64,000 bases of DNA, taken from Neopusillimonas maritima (lineage in GTDB: Bacteria; Pseudomonadota; Gammaproteobacteria; Burkholderiales; Burkholderiaceae_B). The notes under the pieces were generated by a model, which was not told the DNA's origin, made no database searches, and was given only the letters and a program-made list of their open reading frames with translations. Made by a program: the position numbers and the translations under genes. The stretch lies in the NCBI RefSeq assembly GCF_040930455.2, contig NZ_CP170494.1; one strand, 5' to 3'. This document shows, piece by piece, positions 53,177-62,422 of the stretch. Positions within the stretch are counted from its first letter, which is position 1. The number at the start of each line of letters is the position of its first letter.

Positions 53177-53821
53177 ATGGCCTTATTACTTTTTTCCCGC
53201 CCCCGCGCCTTTTGGCTTAAGCAATTGCACCAATGGCACTGGATCAGTTCTGCCTTATGTCTGGCCGGTTTACTTTTATTCTCTATAACGGGGATCACAC
53301 TAAATCACGCGTCATGGTTCGGCGGGCACATTGAAACGCGGCAGGAACGGCTCACCGTCCCCGTCGACATCAAGCGGAGCCTGAATAACCAGGTGAAGCA
53401 ATCAACCGGAGCGTTACCGTACGTCGCCCCGTTACCCCGGCAAGTCGAAGAATGGCTCGACCAGACCCTTGACATTCGTATCGGCTCCCGCCCGGCGGAA
53501 TTTTCAGAAACCGAAATTTATTTATCGCTGCCGGAACCGGGCGGCGACGCCTGGCTGGCACTAGACCTGACGTCGGGCGACCTGGAGTACGAACGCACCC
53601 AACGCGGCTGGGTGGCTTACTTAAATGATCTGCATAAAGGGCGGCATACCGGCACAGCGTGGAAATGGTTTATTGATCTGTTCGCCGTTGCCAGCCTGAT
53701 TTTTGCAATAACCGGTTTATTCCTGCTTAAGCTGCACGGCAAACATCGCCCCCTGACTTGGCCGATTACCGGCGTCGGCCTGCTCATCCCAATTCTTCTT
53801 ATGTTGTTACTGGTGCATTGA
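53177..53821 (+). CDS. PepSY-associated transmembrane protein
   Basis: A 214-residue protein with an N-terminal membrane helix (ISSALCLAGLLLFSITGITLNH), a periplasmic part of about 120 residues, and two C-terminal helices (about 158-178 and 188-212). Histidines flank both membrane regions (LHQWHWISS; LNDLHKGRHTG), as in PepSY-associated helices and possible heme or flavin electron carriers. It starts a four-gene plus-strand group. Likely an inner-membrane electron-transfer or iron-reductase component. Confidence 0.8.
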   Translation: MALLLFSRPRAFWLKQLHQWHWISSALCLAGLLLFSITGITLNHASWFGGHIETRQERLTVPVDIKRSLNNQVKQSTGALPYVAPLPRQVEEWLDQTLDIRIGSRPAEFSETEIYLSLPEPGGDAWLALDLTSGDLEYERTQRGWVAYLNDLHKGRHTGTAWKWFIDLFAVASLIFAITGLFLLKLHGKHRPLTWPITGVGLLIPILLMLLLVH

Positions 53822-53825
53822 ACTC

Positions 53826-54353
53826 ATGAAACGTAATCTAAACACCGCCACGCTGCTTGCTTTGGCCTGCGCCTTTCCCGGCAGCACGGCTTTGGCCGGC
53901 GAACTCACACTCGATCTGACCTTGCCACGCATTGATACGGCTGAATACCACCGGCCTTATGTCGCTGTTTGGCTAGAAAGCGACGACCGCAAAATAGTGC
54001 GCGATCTTGCCCTTTGGTACGACACCCAAATGGCCGACAATGAAGGCCGCACGTGGCTGAAAGACTTGCGTCAATGGTGGCGTTTAAGTGGGCGCTACCA
54101 AGACACGCCCGCAAACGGTGTGAGCAGTGCCACACGTCCTGTGGGTAAACACAACATCACTATTGCCGCCGATGCTCCCGCGTTGCAAAACCTCCCCGCC
54201 GGCCATTACGAGGTGGTGGTTGAGGCCGCGCGCGAAAAAGGCGGGCGCGAACTGATTCGCCTGCCCTTGCCCTGGCCGTTGGAAAAAACGGTGGCCGAGC
54301 AACAAAACGGCGAACATGAACTGGGCGAGATATCGCTTAAGGCCTCGCCCTAA
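53826..54353 (+). CDS. DUF2271 periplasmic protein
   Basis: A 175-residue protein with a signal peptide (cleavage near ALA at about 24) and the DUF2271 pattern (TAEYHRPYVAVWLESDD; VRDLALWYD; WLKDLRQWWRLSG; GHYEVVVEAAREKGGRE). It starts four bases after the PepSY gene. DUF2271 proteins co-occur with PepSY, DUF4198 and ApbE genes in iron-responsive clusters of proteobacteria; a role in flavin-based metal reduction is suggested but not proven. Confidence 0.82.
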   Translation: MKRNLNTATLLALACAFPGSTALAGELTLDLTLPRIDTAEYHRPYVAVWLESDDRKIVRDLALWYDTQMADNEGRTWLKDLRQWWRLSGRYQDTPANGVSSATRPVGKHNITIAADAPALQNLPAGHYEVVVEAAREKGGRELIRLPLPWPLEKTVAEQQNGEHELGEISLKASP

Positions 54354-54412
54354 GCGACGCTGAAATCCATGCCCTCAATCAACCATTTCAATTTTTATTT
54401 TCGGAACCACTC

Positions 54413-55216
54413 ATGAAAAAAGCGCTCGCCCTTTCATTACTCACCACGGCCCTATCCCTACCCGCAATAAGTGCAGCACACGACTTCTGGCTACTCCCTT
54501 CATCCACCGTTCTGTCGGGGAACGACAGCTGGGTCACTTTCGACGGCGCCGTCAGTAACGACAAATTTCATTTCAACCATCGCCCGCTACGCTTAGCCAA
54601 CCTGATTATTACGGGGCCGAACGGGGCCACGCTGAAGCCGCAAAACCCACACATCGGCGAGTTGCGTAGCAGCTTCGACCTTAAACTGCCCGAAGCGGGC
54701 ACCTATCGCATCGCGGCGGTAAACGACGGTGTTATGGCTCTATGGAAAGAGGATGGTGAAAACAAGCGCTGGTTCGGCACAGCGGCCGAGTTAACCGGAA
54801 AGGTGCCTTCAGAAGCGGATGATCTGCGCATCCTGCAACGGGGCAGCCGCGTTGAAGCGTTTGTGACCCAAGGAATGCCAACCCCCATTGAAGCGCCTGA
54901 AAACGGCCTGGGCATTCGTCCGCTAACGCATCCAAATGATTTGTTCATGGGGGAAAAAGCCATTTTCATCGTGACACTCGACGGGCAACCCTTATCCGGC
55001 GTTGAAGTGGAACTGGTGCCCGGCGGACAGCGCTATCGTAATCAGGTCAATGAAATAATCACAACGACCAACGAAAATGGGGAGTTCGAAGTTACCTGGC
55101 CCAACGCAGGACAATACTGGCTTCATTTTGAACATCGCGACAATAAAACATCGGTACCCCAGGCGCAATCACGCAACCTTTCCTACACCGCCACGCTGGA
55201 GGTGTTGCCTGAATAA
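54413..55216 (+). CDS. DUF4198 periplasmic protein
   Basis: A 267-residue protein with a signal peptide (MKKALALSLLTTALSLPAIS, cleavage after SAA) followed at once by HDFWLLPS, the DUF4198 hallmark. The C-terminal part has a carboxypeptidase-regulatory or CNA-B-like beta-sandwich pattern (GQPLSGVEVELVPGGQRYRN; TTNENGEFEVTWPNAGQYWL). Members are linked with nickel, cobalt or iron uptake loci. It overlaps or abuts the ApbE gene. Confidence 0.82.
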   Translation: MKKALALSLLTTALSLPAISAAHDFWLLPSSTVLSGNDSWVTFDGAVSNDKFHFNHRPLRLANLIITGPNGATLKPQNPHIGELRSSFDLKLPEAGTYRIAAVNDGVMALWKEDGENKRWFGTAAELTGKVPSEADDLRILQRGSRVEAFVTQGMPTPIEAPENGLGIRPLTHPNDLFMGEKAIFIVTLDGQPLSGVEVELVPGGQRYRNQVNEIITTTNENGEFEVTWPNAGQYWLHFEHRDNKTSVPQAQSRNLSYTATLEVLPE

Positions 55217-55241
55217 TCGTTACTGCCTAAGTGGCCTAAGC

Positions 55242-56231
55242 ATGGGCACCACCTGGTCGGTGCAATTTTCCGCGCCCACCTCACCCGAATTTACGGCCTT
55301 GCAAGTGCGCCTTGATTCCCGCCTGTTAGAGATCAACGCGCAAATGAGCACCTGGGATACACGCAGCCTGATCAGCAAAATCAACGCAGCCGAAAAAGGC
55401 TGGTATGCGGTGCCCGACGAGTTCTGCACCGTGCTCGACGCCGCATTGACACTGGCCGAACAAACACAAGGGGCGTTTGACCCCACACTCGGTGAGTTGA
55501 TTAACTTATGGGGCTTTGGTTCAATGGGGCCCGTTGCAACGCCTCCCCATGGCCAGGCCCTGCGCACTGCCTTATTACGCAGTGGCTGGCGCAAAACCGT
55601 TTTAAATCGACAGCACCAAGCCCTTTGGCAGCCCGGCGGCGTGCATTTTGATTTTTCCTCGATTGCCAAAGGCTACGCCGTTGACGAAATGGCACGCATC
55701 ATGGACGACGCCGGCATTGATCATTACCTGGTCGAGCTGGGTGGAGAAATAAAAGCACGCGGCAATGCGCACACCCTGCACGCCTGGCGCGTGGACATTA
55801 TGCATCCGCATGCCGACAACCTGGAATCGAAAAACCCCAACCCGGCGCTTCCCATTTTGCTGAAAAATGCCTCATTGGCCACGTCGGGCGATTACCTGCG
55901 CAACTTCACGCACAACCGTATCCAATACAGCCACACGCTGGATGGCCGCACCGGCCAACCCATTGCAAACAAACTCGCTGCTGTCAGTGTCATCCATGAA
56001 AGCGCCATGCAGGCCGATGCGTTGGCTACCGCCATACAATGCCTGGGGCCGGAAAACGGGTGGAAATTCGCACTGGAACACGCATTGGCCGTGCTGTTCT
56101 TCATCCGCCGTCAAGACGATTACGAAGTGAAATTCACACCGCAATTCAAAGACCAGGCCGGCGCCGAATGTACCCACCAAGCACGCATTGAAGCCATCGC
56201 ACGCCAATCCCAAAACACGCTGCTTAATTGA
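55242..56231 (+). CDS. apbE: FAD:protein FMN transferase (ApbE)
   Basis: At least 329 residues from the ATG at 55242 (MGTTWSVQF, a family hallmark). FAD/substrate motifs follow: MSTWDTRSLISKIN, GAFDPTLGELINLWGFG, DFSSIAKGYAVDEMA, and YSHTLDGRTGQPI for the metal site. ApbE attaches FMN to threonines of target flavoproteins in the periplasm. No signal peptide or lipobox precedes the domain here; the in-frame extension upstream lies inside the DUF4198 gene. A CTG at 55209 with GGAGG just before it is an alternative start. The target protein may be a flavoprotein elsewhere. Confidence 0.85.
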   Translation: MGTTWSVQFSAPTSPEFTALQVRLDSRLLEINAQMSTWDTRSLISKINAAEKGWYAVPDEFCTVLDAALTLAEQTQGAFDPTLGELINLWGFGSMGPVATPPHGQALRTALLRSGWRKTVLNRQHQALWQPGGVHFDFSSIAKGYAVDEMARIMDDAGIDHYLVELGGEIKARGNAHTLHAWRVDIMHPHADNLESKNPNPALPILLKNASLATSGDYLRNFTHNRIQYSHTLDGRTGQPIANKLAAVSVIHESAMQADALATAIQCLGPENGWKFALEHALAVLFFIRRQDDYEVKFTPQFKDQAGAECTHQARIEAIARQSQNTLLN

Positions 56232-56607
56232 TTAACACCTGCCGTAACACGTTTGCCAGAATAACAGCGTGATTCAGCTCGGGATCACGAGCGGCATAGA
56301 GCAACGTAATACGTCGATACCCGGCTTCACCTGCTTGCGTGCCCAAATTTTTGATCGCAGCTTGTTGGTCAGATGCGTGCAACTCATGTTGATAGGCATC
56401 GCGAAATTCGTTCCAGCGGTCTGCCTTGTGGCCGAACCAACGCCGTAAGTCTGCAGACGGCGCCAAAACCTTGCACCAGACATCGCAGGGCAGGTCCTCC
56501 TTACGCACACCGCGCGGCCATAAACGGTCAACCAACACCCGAAAGCCGTCCGTGTGCGCGGGCTCATCGTAAACACGTTTAATGCGAACATCCGTCACGT
56601 TTTTCAT
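56224..56607 (-). CDS. DUF488 family protein
   Basis: A 127-residue protein with the DUF488 features RIKRVYDEPAHTDGFRVLVD, RLWPRGVRKEDL, and RITLLYAARDPELNHAVIL. Function of the family is not established. It overlaps the stop of the MarR gene by four bases (ATGA), so both are one transcript, and its 3' end overlaps that of the convergent apbE by eight bases. Confidence 0.85.
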   Translation of the reverse strand: MKNVTDVRIKRVYDEPAHTDGFRVLVDRLWPRGVRKEDLPCDVWCKVLAPSADLRRWFGHKADRWNEFRDAYQHELHASDQQAAIKNLGTQAGEAGYRRITLLYAARDPELNHAVILANVLRQVLIN

Positions 56608-57044
56608 CGTATCCGTTCAGATGGATCCCAAATAATGTCTCGCAGCATATCAACCAGGCGATCGGCATGGTCGGGGTCAAGCTTGCTAAGCACGCGCTGC
56701 TGATGCGCCATGGCGCGGTCACACAACCCACTAATTAGCCTTGCGCCTTTAGGAGTAATGCGCACCAGGGTGTGGCGCCGATCAGCCCGCGAGGTTTCCA
56801 GCGTAACCAACCCCTGCGACTCCAGCCCTGGCAGCACCTTGCTTAAGGTTGGCTGCTTGGTCACAGCCAGTTTTGCCAATTCGCCCACCGTTTCACCGTC
56901 GGCCTCAATCAGGCTGGCCAATATCCGCCATTCGGTCACGGTGAGTCCGGCCTTGCGAACTTCAACATGGAACTCCGCCGAAATGCGATGGCTGGCCAGC
57001 GCCAAAACGGAAGCCAGATAGCGGTGTACGAAACGCTCGCCCAT
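56604..57044 (-). CDS. MarR family transcriptional regulator
   Basis: A 146-residue winged-helix regulator with the MarR pattern: LTVTEWRILASLIEADGETV, then GELAKLAVTKQPTLSKVLPG (recognition helix), and the wing ETSRADRRHTLVRITPKG. It is divergent from the IorA-like operon and shares a 153-base intergenic region with it, so it probably controls that operon in response to an aromatic ligand. Confidence 0.88.
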   Translation of the reverse strand: MGERFVHRYLASVLALASHRISAEFHVEVRKAGLTVTEWRILASLIEADGETVGELAKLAVTKQPTLSKVLPGLESQGLVTLETSRADRRHTLVRITPKGARLISGLCDRAMAHQQRVLSKLDPDHADRLVDMLRDIIWDPSERIR

Positions 57045-57197
57045 TAAAGTCTTAAGCCTCTAAAATGAAAAGATCGTATGTTATGGGGTATGCTGCGTCA
57101 ATATAATGGTTTGTCCGGATATTCAAGCAATTGTTTTATATAATTAAATATCCCTATTACATGAATTTTCATATTTTACCGCCAACGGAGTCTTACC
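57045..57197. promoter_or_regulatory. Divergent promoter region between marR and the 2-oxoacid oxidoreductase operon
   Basis: An AT-rich 153-base interval. The palindrome ATGAATTTTCAT (57161-57172, arms ATGAA/TTCAT) and the near-palindromic ATATAATTAAATAT are candidate MarR operators close to the plus-strand start. No unambiguous promoter hexamers could be fixed. Confidence 0.4.
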
Positions 57198-59456
57198 ATG
57201 GCAGAACGTTCGTTCAAGAAAGAAGTCCAGCAATTACGCATCGGCGCCGGTGAAGAGTTTCGCGGCGAAGGTATTCTGGCTGTCACCAAAGCCCTGCTGC
57301 AATCGGGTGTAGGCTATGTCGCCGGCTACCAGGGCGCGCCCATTTCGCACTTAATGGACGTACTGGCCGACGCACAAGACATCCTCGAAGAACTCGACGT
57401 CCACTTCGAGGCCAGCGCCTCCGAAGCCACGGCCGCCGCCACGCTGTCTGCTTCCGTCATGTACCCCATTCGCGGGGCCGTCACCTGGAAATCCACCGTG
57501 GGCACCAACGTGGCCTCCGACGCCCTGGCCAACCTCGCCTCCGGCGGTGTAACCGGTGGCGCCCTGGTTATTGTGGGTGAAGACTACGGCGAAGGCTCGT
57601 CCATTATGCAGGAACGCACTCACGCGTTCGCCATGAAGTCGCAAATCTGGTTGCTCGACCCGCGCCCCAACCTGGAAAGCATGGTTCAGGCGGTGGAAGA
57701 CGGTTTCCAGTTATCGGAAGCCAGCAACACGCCGGTTATTTTGCAATTGCGCATTCGCACCTGTCATGTGCACGGCCGCTTCATCACCAAAGAAAACAAA
57801 CGCCCAGCGTATACGTTGTCAGAAGCGCTGGAAAGCCCCAAGCGCGACACTGGCAGAATCGTTCTACCCCCCGCAGCCTACGAACATGAACACGAAAAAA
57901 TTCGTGAGCGCTGGCCGGCTGCCGTGAAGTTCATTAAAGAGAAAAAACTGAATGAAATTTTCGATGAGGGCGACATCAAAGACCTGGGCATTATTGTTCA
58001 GGGTGGCCTGTATAACGGTGCCATTCGCTCGTTGCAATTACTGGGCCTGGCCGACCACTTCGGCAACAGCCGCATTCCAATTTATGTCATGAACGTCACC
58101 TACCCGGTTATCGACGACGAAATCAACGAGTTCTGCAAAGACAAGAAAGCCGTGCTGCTGTACGAAGAGGGGCAGCCCAACTACATCGAGCAGAACCTGA
58201 ACACCATTTTGCGCCACTCAGGCAGCAACACCATTATCTCCGGCAAAGACGTTCTGCCAATTGCGGGTGAATACACCACCGCCGTCATGCGTGACGGCCT
58301 GCAAAAATTCCTGACCAACCAGCGCCCGGAATTGTTGCCCACACTGGAAGAAAAAGCCCCCGCAGCATCGGCCAATGGCGGCAACGGCCAAGCCAATGGC
58401 AACGGTCACGACCAGGCCGATATGGAAGTGGCCGAAGTCACCCGCCCGAAACCGGCGGTGAAAGAACAGCCTATCCATTTCCAAAGCTTTTCCAAGGAAA
58501 TCTCACAAGTGGTGCCACCCCGCCCGGCCGGCTTCTGTACCGGCTGTCCGGAACGCCCCATTTTCTCGGCCTTGAAACTCACGCAAGAAAAACTGGGTGA
58601 ACATCATATTTCCGGCGATATCGGTTGCCACCTGTTCTCGGTATTGCCACCCTTTAACCTGGGTGCCACCACCATGGGTTACGGTTTGGGCGCTGCCAGC
58701 TCAGCCGCCTTCAACGTGAAATCGTCCAAGCGCCCCATTTCCATTATGGGCGACGGCGGTTTCTGGCATAACGGCCTGGCATCGGGTATTGGCAACGCCG
58801 TGTTCAACAAATACGACGGCGTCATTGTCATTATCGACAACTACTATTCGGCGGCCACCGGCGGGCAAGACGTTCTTTCGTCGCGCGCCAACAACCCGAA
58901 TCGCTCTACCAACAACCCCATTATTGACGCGGTAAAAGGCGTTGGGGTGAAATGGGTTCGTGTAATTGACCGCACTTATGCGGTATCGAAAGTACAAGCC
59001 ACGTTCGAAGACGCGTTAACAACCGAAGAAGGCGGCCCCAAAGTCATTATTCTTCAATCGGAATGCATGTTGAACAAACAGCGCCGCGTGAAGCCACAGT
59101 TCAACCAGGCGGTAAAAGAAGGCAAACGGATGGTTAAGGAACGTTTCGGTGTCGACGGCGACGTGTGCACCGGCGACCACGCCTGTATCCGTCTTTCCGG
59201 TTGCCCGTCTCTTACCATTAAAGACAGCGACGACCCATTGAAAGAAGACCCGGTGGCCTACATCGACAACACCTGTGTCGGTTGCGGAAACTGCGGCGAA
59301 GTATCGCACGCGGCGGTTCTGTGCCCCTCGTTCTACCGCGCCGACATCGTGCACAACCCGAACAAGTGGGACATGTTCAAGTCCCGCGTTCGCCAACGCG
59401 TAATCGGTTTCCTGCAATCGCGCCGTTCCCGTCAACTTGAACAGATTTCACTGTAA
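57198..59456 (+). CDS. Indolepyruvate ferredoxin oxidoreductase alpha-subunit-like protein
   Basis: A 752-residue TPP enzyme. The N-terminal domain has VGYVAGYQGAPISHLMDVL; the TPP-binding C-terminal domain has SIMGDGGFWHNGL and the later DNYYSAATGGQD; and TGCPERPIFSALK precedes it. A ferredoxin-like C-terminus has CVGCGNC...CP for one 4Fe-4S cluster, with another cysteine set (CTGDHACIRLSGC) just before. Such enzymes oxidise aryl 2-oxoacids to acyl-CoA using ferredoxin. Starts after ACGGAGTCTTACC and leads the operon with the B subunit and a Rieske dioxygenase. A disordered Asn/Gly-rich linker lies near residues 390-412. Confidence 0.85.
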   Translation: MAERSFKKEVQQLRIGAGEEFRGEGILAVTKALLQSGVGYVAGYQGAPISHLMDVLADAQDILEELDVHFEASASEATAAATLSASVMYPIRGAVTWKSTVGTNVASDALANLASGGVTGGALVIVGEDYGEGSSIMQERTHAFAMKSQIWLLDPRPNLESMVQAVEDGFQLSEASNTPVILQLRIRTCHVHGRFITKENKRPAYTLSEALESPKRDTGRIVLPPAAYEHEHEKIRERWPAAVKFIKEKKLNEIFDEGDIKDLGIIVQGGLYNGAIRSLQLLGLADHFGNSRIPIYVMNVTYPVIDDEINEFCKDKKAVLLYEEGQPNYIEQNLNTILRHSGSNTIISGKDVLPIAGEYTTAVMRDGLQKFLTNQRPELLPTLEEKAPAASANGGNGQANGNGHDQADMEVAEVTRPKPAVKEQPIHFQSFSKEISQVVPPRPAGFCTGCPERPIFSALKLTQEKLGEHHISGDIGCHLFSVLPPFNLGATTMGYGLGAASSAAFNVKSSKRPISIMGDGGFWHNGLASGIGNAVFNKYDGVIVIIDNYYSAATGGQDVLSSRANNPNRSTNNPIIDAVKGVGVKWVRVIDRTYAVSKVQATFEDALTTEEGGPKVIILQSECMLNKQRRVKPQFNQAVKEGKRMVKERFGVDGDVCTGDHACIRLSGCPSLTIKDSDDPLKEDPVAYIDNTCVGCGNCGEVSHAAVLCPSFYRADIVHNPNKWDMFKSRVRQRVIGFLQSRRSRQLEQISL

Positions 59457-59464
59457 GCCGACAC

Positions 59465-61018
59465 ATGACCAGCCAAACAACACAAAATAACGTGAACCCC
59501 ATCAAAATCGCCGTTCTGGCCATGGGCGGTCAGGGCGGCGGCGTGCTGGCCGACTGGATCGTCACCATGGCGGAAAACGCCGGATGGTGGGCACAAACCA
59601 CTTCCGTTCCAGGCGTTGCCCAGCGGACCGGCGCCACGATTTACTACCTTGAGTTGCTACCGGAACAGGCCGTTAAAGAAATGGGGCGCCAACCCGCACT
59701 GGCCCTGATGCCCACACCCGGCGACGTCGATCTGGTGATTGCCGCCGAACTCATGGAAGGCGGGCGCGCGATTCAACGCGGTTTGGTTACGCCCGACCGC
59801 ACCACCCTCATTTCGTCATCGCACCGCGCTTATGCCGTGCTGGAAAAATCGGCCCCGGGCAACGGCATTGTCGATGGCAACAAAGTCATTGACATCGGCA
59901 AGCGTGCCGCCAAACGGTTTCTGTGTTTCGACCTGCAAAGCCTGGCCGAACAAGGCGGCAGCGTCATCAGCGCCAGCCTGTTCGGTGCGGTCGCCGGTAG
60001 CGGCGCCCTGCCGTTCTCTCGCGAAGACTTCGAGGCCACCATTGAAAGCGGCGGCAAAGGGGTTAAGGCCAGCCTGAAGGCCTTTGCACTGGCCTACGAC
60101 GTTGCCCAAAATGCACCTGAAACACCCGATGCCATCGACACCGCACCCCCGCAACGTGCCGTACCTGATACCGCCAAACACCCGCGCGTCAAAGCATTGC
60201 TCGATGACATTCGCCAGAACTTTGCGCCCGCAGCCCAGCCCATGCTGGTAGCGGGCCTGCAACGCACCATGGAGTTTCAGGATTTAGCCTACGGCAAGGA
60301 ATACCTGGAGCACATGCGCGGCATTCATGCGCTGGACAAACAATACGGCGGCGAAGGTAAAAACTGGGCACTAACCACAGCGGCCGCCCGTTACGTCGCC
60401 GTCGCCATGGCGTACGACGACGTCATTCGCGTGGCCGATTTGAAAACCCGCGCCTCGCGCTTCAATCGTGTACGCGACGAAGTGCGTGCCAAGCCCGACC
60501 AACTGGTTTACACCACCGAGTACATGCACCCCCGGCTCGAAGAAATTTGCGGCACCATGCCGACCTTCCTGGGAGAACGCATTGAAAACTCCGAATCGCT
60601 CAAACGCTGGCTGCAACCCCTGTTCCGCAAAGGTCGCTTCCTGAACAGCACCTCGCTAACCGGCTTCCTGATGTTGTACGGTCTGGCAGGCATGCGCCGC
60701 TTCCGCCGCACCACCTTGCGCCACAAAATTGAAATGCAAGGCTTTCAGGAATGGCTGAACTTAATCTTGCAAACCGCCCCGAACGATTACGATCTGGCGG
60801 TAGAGATTGTGAACTGCCGTCGCCTGGTGAAAGGCTATAGCGACACTCACGCCCGCGGGCAAAGCAAATACCAGAAACTCATTCGCGCAGCGCGCAACCT
60901 GAGCGGCCAGAACAATGCCGCCGAGCGTCTGCGCACGTTACGCAATGCCGCATTGGCCGACGAAAAAGGAAGCCAACTGGATGCCCTGCTGGAAAAAGGG
61001 GATCAAGCTTTCGCTTAA
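59465..61018 (+). CDS. Indolepyruvate oxidoreductase beta-subunit-like protein with DUF6537
   Basis: A 517-residue partner of the IorA-like protein. The N-terminal 195 residues are the gamma/beta-type 2-oxoacid oxidoreductase domain (AVLAMGGQGGGVLADWIVTM; TTSVPGVAQRTGATIYYLEL; the later GAVAGSGALPFSREDFEATI). The C-terminal 300 residues are a DUF6537-like helical region. Located eight bases after the alpha subunit. The extended C-terminus is typical of the aerobic or fused forms of this enzyme. The natural 2-oxoacid is not known. Confidence 0.82.
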   Translation: MTSQTTQNNVNPIKIAVLAMGGQGGGVLADWIVTMAENAGWWAQTTSVPGVAQRTGATIYYLELLPEQAVKEMGRQPALALMPTPGDVDLVIAAELMEGGRAIQRGLVTPDRTTLISSSHRAYAVLEKSAPGNGIVDGNKVIDIGKRAAKRFLCFDLQSLAEQGGSVISASLFGAVAGSGALPFSREDFEATIESGGKGVKASLKAFALAYDVAQNAPETPDAIDTAPPQRAVPDTAKHPRVKALLDDIRQNFAPAAQPMLVAGLQRTMEFQDLAYGKEYLEHMRGIHALDKQYGGEGKNWALTTAAARYVAVAMAYDDVIRVADLKTRASRFNRVRDEVRAKPDQLVYTTEYMHPRLEEICGTMPTFLGERIENSESLKRWLQPLFRKGRFLNSTSLTGFLMLYGLAGMRRFRRTTLRHKIEMQGFQEWLNLILQTAPNDYDLAVEIVNCRRLVKGYSDTHARGQSKYQKLIRAARNLSGQNNAAERLRTLRNAALADEKGSQLDALLEKGDQAFA

Positions 61019-61099
61019 TAAAACATGCAGCGCCAGCAATTGAACGTATGCGGGCGCTTATTTCTGTTATGTGGCCCTGCCTGACACAGGAGTAATGCC

Positions 61100-62422
61100 A
61101 TGATCTATCGCAATAACCCCGATGCCATCAACGCGCTTGTGCGCCCGGCAGAGGTGCATAAAGACCTGTTTATCAGCGACGAAATCTTCGAGCTGGAAAT
61201 GACCCAGTTGTTCGCCAACACCTGGGTTTATGTAGGGCACGACAGCCAAGTCCCCAAAGCCGGCGACTTCTTCACCACTACAGTAGGTAACGAATCGGTT
61301 GTGATGATTCGCGATACCGACGACAGTATTCGCGTGCTGTATAACCGCTGCCCGCACAAGGGGGTCATGCTGGTGAACGAGACCTATGGCAACGCAGGAC
61401 GCTTTCTACGCTGCCCTTACCATGCCTGGTCTTTCCGATTGAATGGCGATCTGCTGGCCTTGCCGCTGAAACGCGGCTACGACCCCGAAATTTTCGGCCA
61501 AACCGAAGCCCAGAATGGGATGGCGGCGGTTGAAAACGTGCACAACTATCGCGGCTTTATTTTCTGCCGTCTGAATCCGCAAGGCCAGAGCTTCGAAGAC
61601 TTCTTCGGCGAATCACTTTCCACAATCGACAACATGATCGACCGCGCACCGGAAGGCCGGCTGGAAGTAGCAGGCGGGGTGTTGCGCTACATGCACCACT
61701 GCAACTGGAAGATGCTGGTCGACAACCAAACCGACACATGCCACCCCATGATTGCGCATGAGTCCTCGGCCGGCACGGCCGTGAAGGTCTGGGAAGAAGC
61801 GCCCGAAGGCACCCCTAAGCCCATGGCTGTGGAGCAATTCGCCCCCTTTGTTTCACCTTACGAATTCTTTGAAGGCATGGGCATTCGCGTGTGGGAAAAC
61901 GGCCACGGGCATACCGGGGTCAGCAACTCCATTCATGCGGCCTACTCGGAAATACCCGGCTACTTCGAAGCCATGTGCGAAGCCTATGGCGAGGAACGCG
62001 CCAAAGCCATCTTAAGCGACGTGCGCCACAACACCACCTATTTCCCCAACATTATGGTGAAAGGGCCCATTCAGACCCTGCGTATTTTCAAGCCGATTGC
62101 AGCAAACAAAACCCTGGTTGAATCCTGGACCTTCCGTCTGGTGGGCGCGCCCGACAAACTGCTTGAGCGAACGGTCATGTACAACCGGCTTATTAACGCC
62201 CCCACTTCGGTAGTGGGCCACGATGACCAGGAGGTGTATGAGCGCGCGCAACACGGGCTGATGTCGCGTGGACTCGACTGGGTGAACGTGGCACGCCTGT
62301 ACGAACCCGGCGAGGAAGACCGCAAGAATGAAGTCACCAACGGCACCAACGAATGGCAGATGCGCAACCAGTACCGTGCCTGGGCCCATTACATGACCAC
62401 CGGCATGAAGGAGGCGTCATGA
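61100..62422 (+). CDS. Rieske non-heme iron aromatic dioxygenase, alpha subunit
   Basis: A 440-residue catalytic subunit. The Rieske [2Fe-2S] cluster motif is C84-x-H86...C105-x2-H108. The mononuclear iron site is H215 and H220 with bridging D212 (DNQTDTCHPMIAH). Ring-hydroxylating enzymes of this family insert both oxygen atoms into aromatic rings. A gap of 81 bases separates it from the iorB-like gene. No reductase or ferredoxin gene is in the window, so electrons must come from outside or from downstream genes. Confidence 0.92.
   Translation: MIYRNNPDAINALVRPAEVHKDLFISDEIFELEMTQLFANTWVYVGHDSQVPKAGDFFTTTVGNESVVMIRDTDDSIRVLYNRCPHKGVMLVNETYGNAGRFLRCPYHAWSFRLNGDLLALPLKRGYDPEIFGQTEAQNGMAAVENVHNYRGFIFCRLNPQGQSFEDFFGESLSTIDNMIDRAPEGRLEVAGGVLRYMHHCNWKMLVDNQTDTCHPMIAHESSAGTAVKVWEEAPEGTPKPMAVEQFAPFVSPYEFFEGMGIRVWENGHGHTGVSNSIHAAYSEIPGYFEAMCEAYGEERAKAILSDVRHNTTYFPNIMVKGPIQTLRIFKPIAANKTLVESWTFRLVGAPDKLLERTVMYNRLINAPTSVVGHDDQEVYERAQHGLMSRGLDWVNVARLYEPGEEDRKNEVTNGTNEWQMRNQYRAWAHYMTTGMKEAS

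Noticed and set aside
55077..55241. ApbE starting at ATG 55077
   Set aside because: This would place 140 bases of it inside DUF4198 with a non-family, non-signal N-terminus.
59016..59435. 139-codon minus-strand frame opposite the IorA-like gene
   Set aside because: Antisense shadow over the conserved ferredoxin-like C-terminus.
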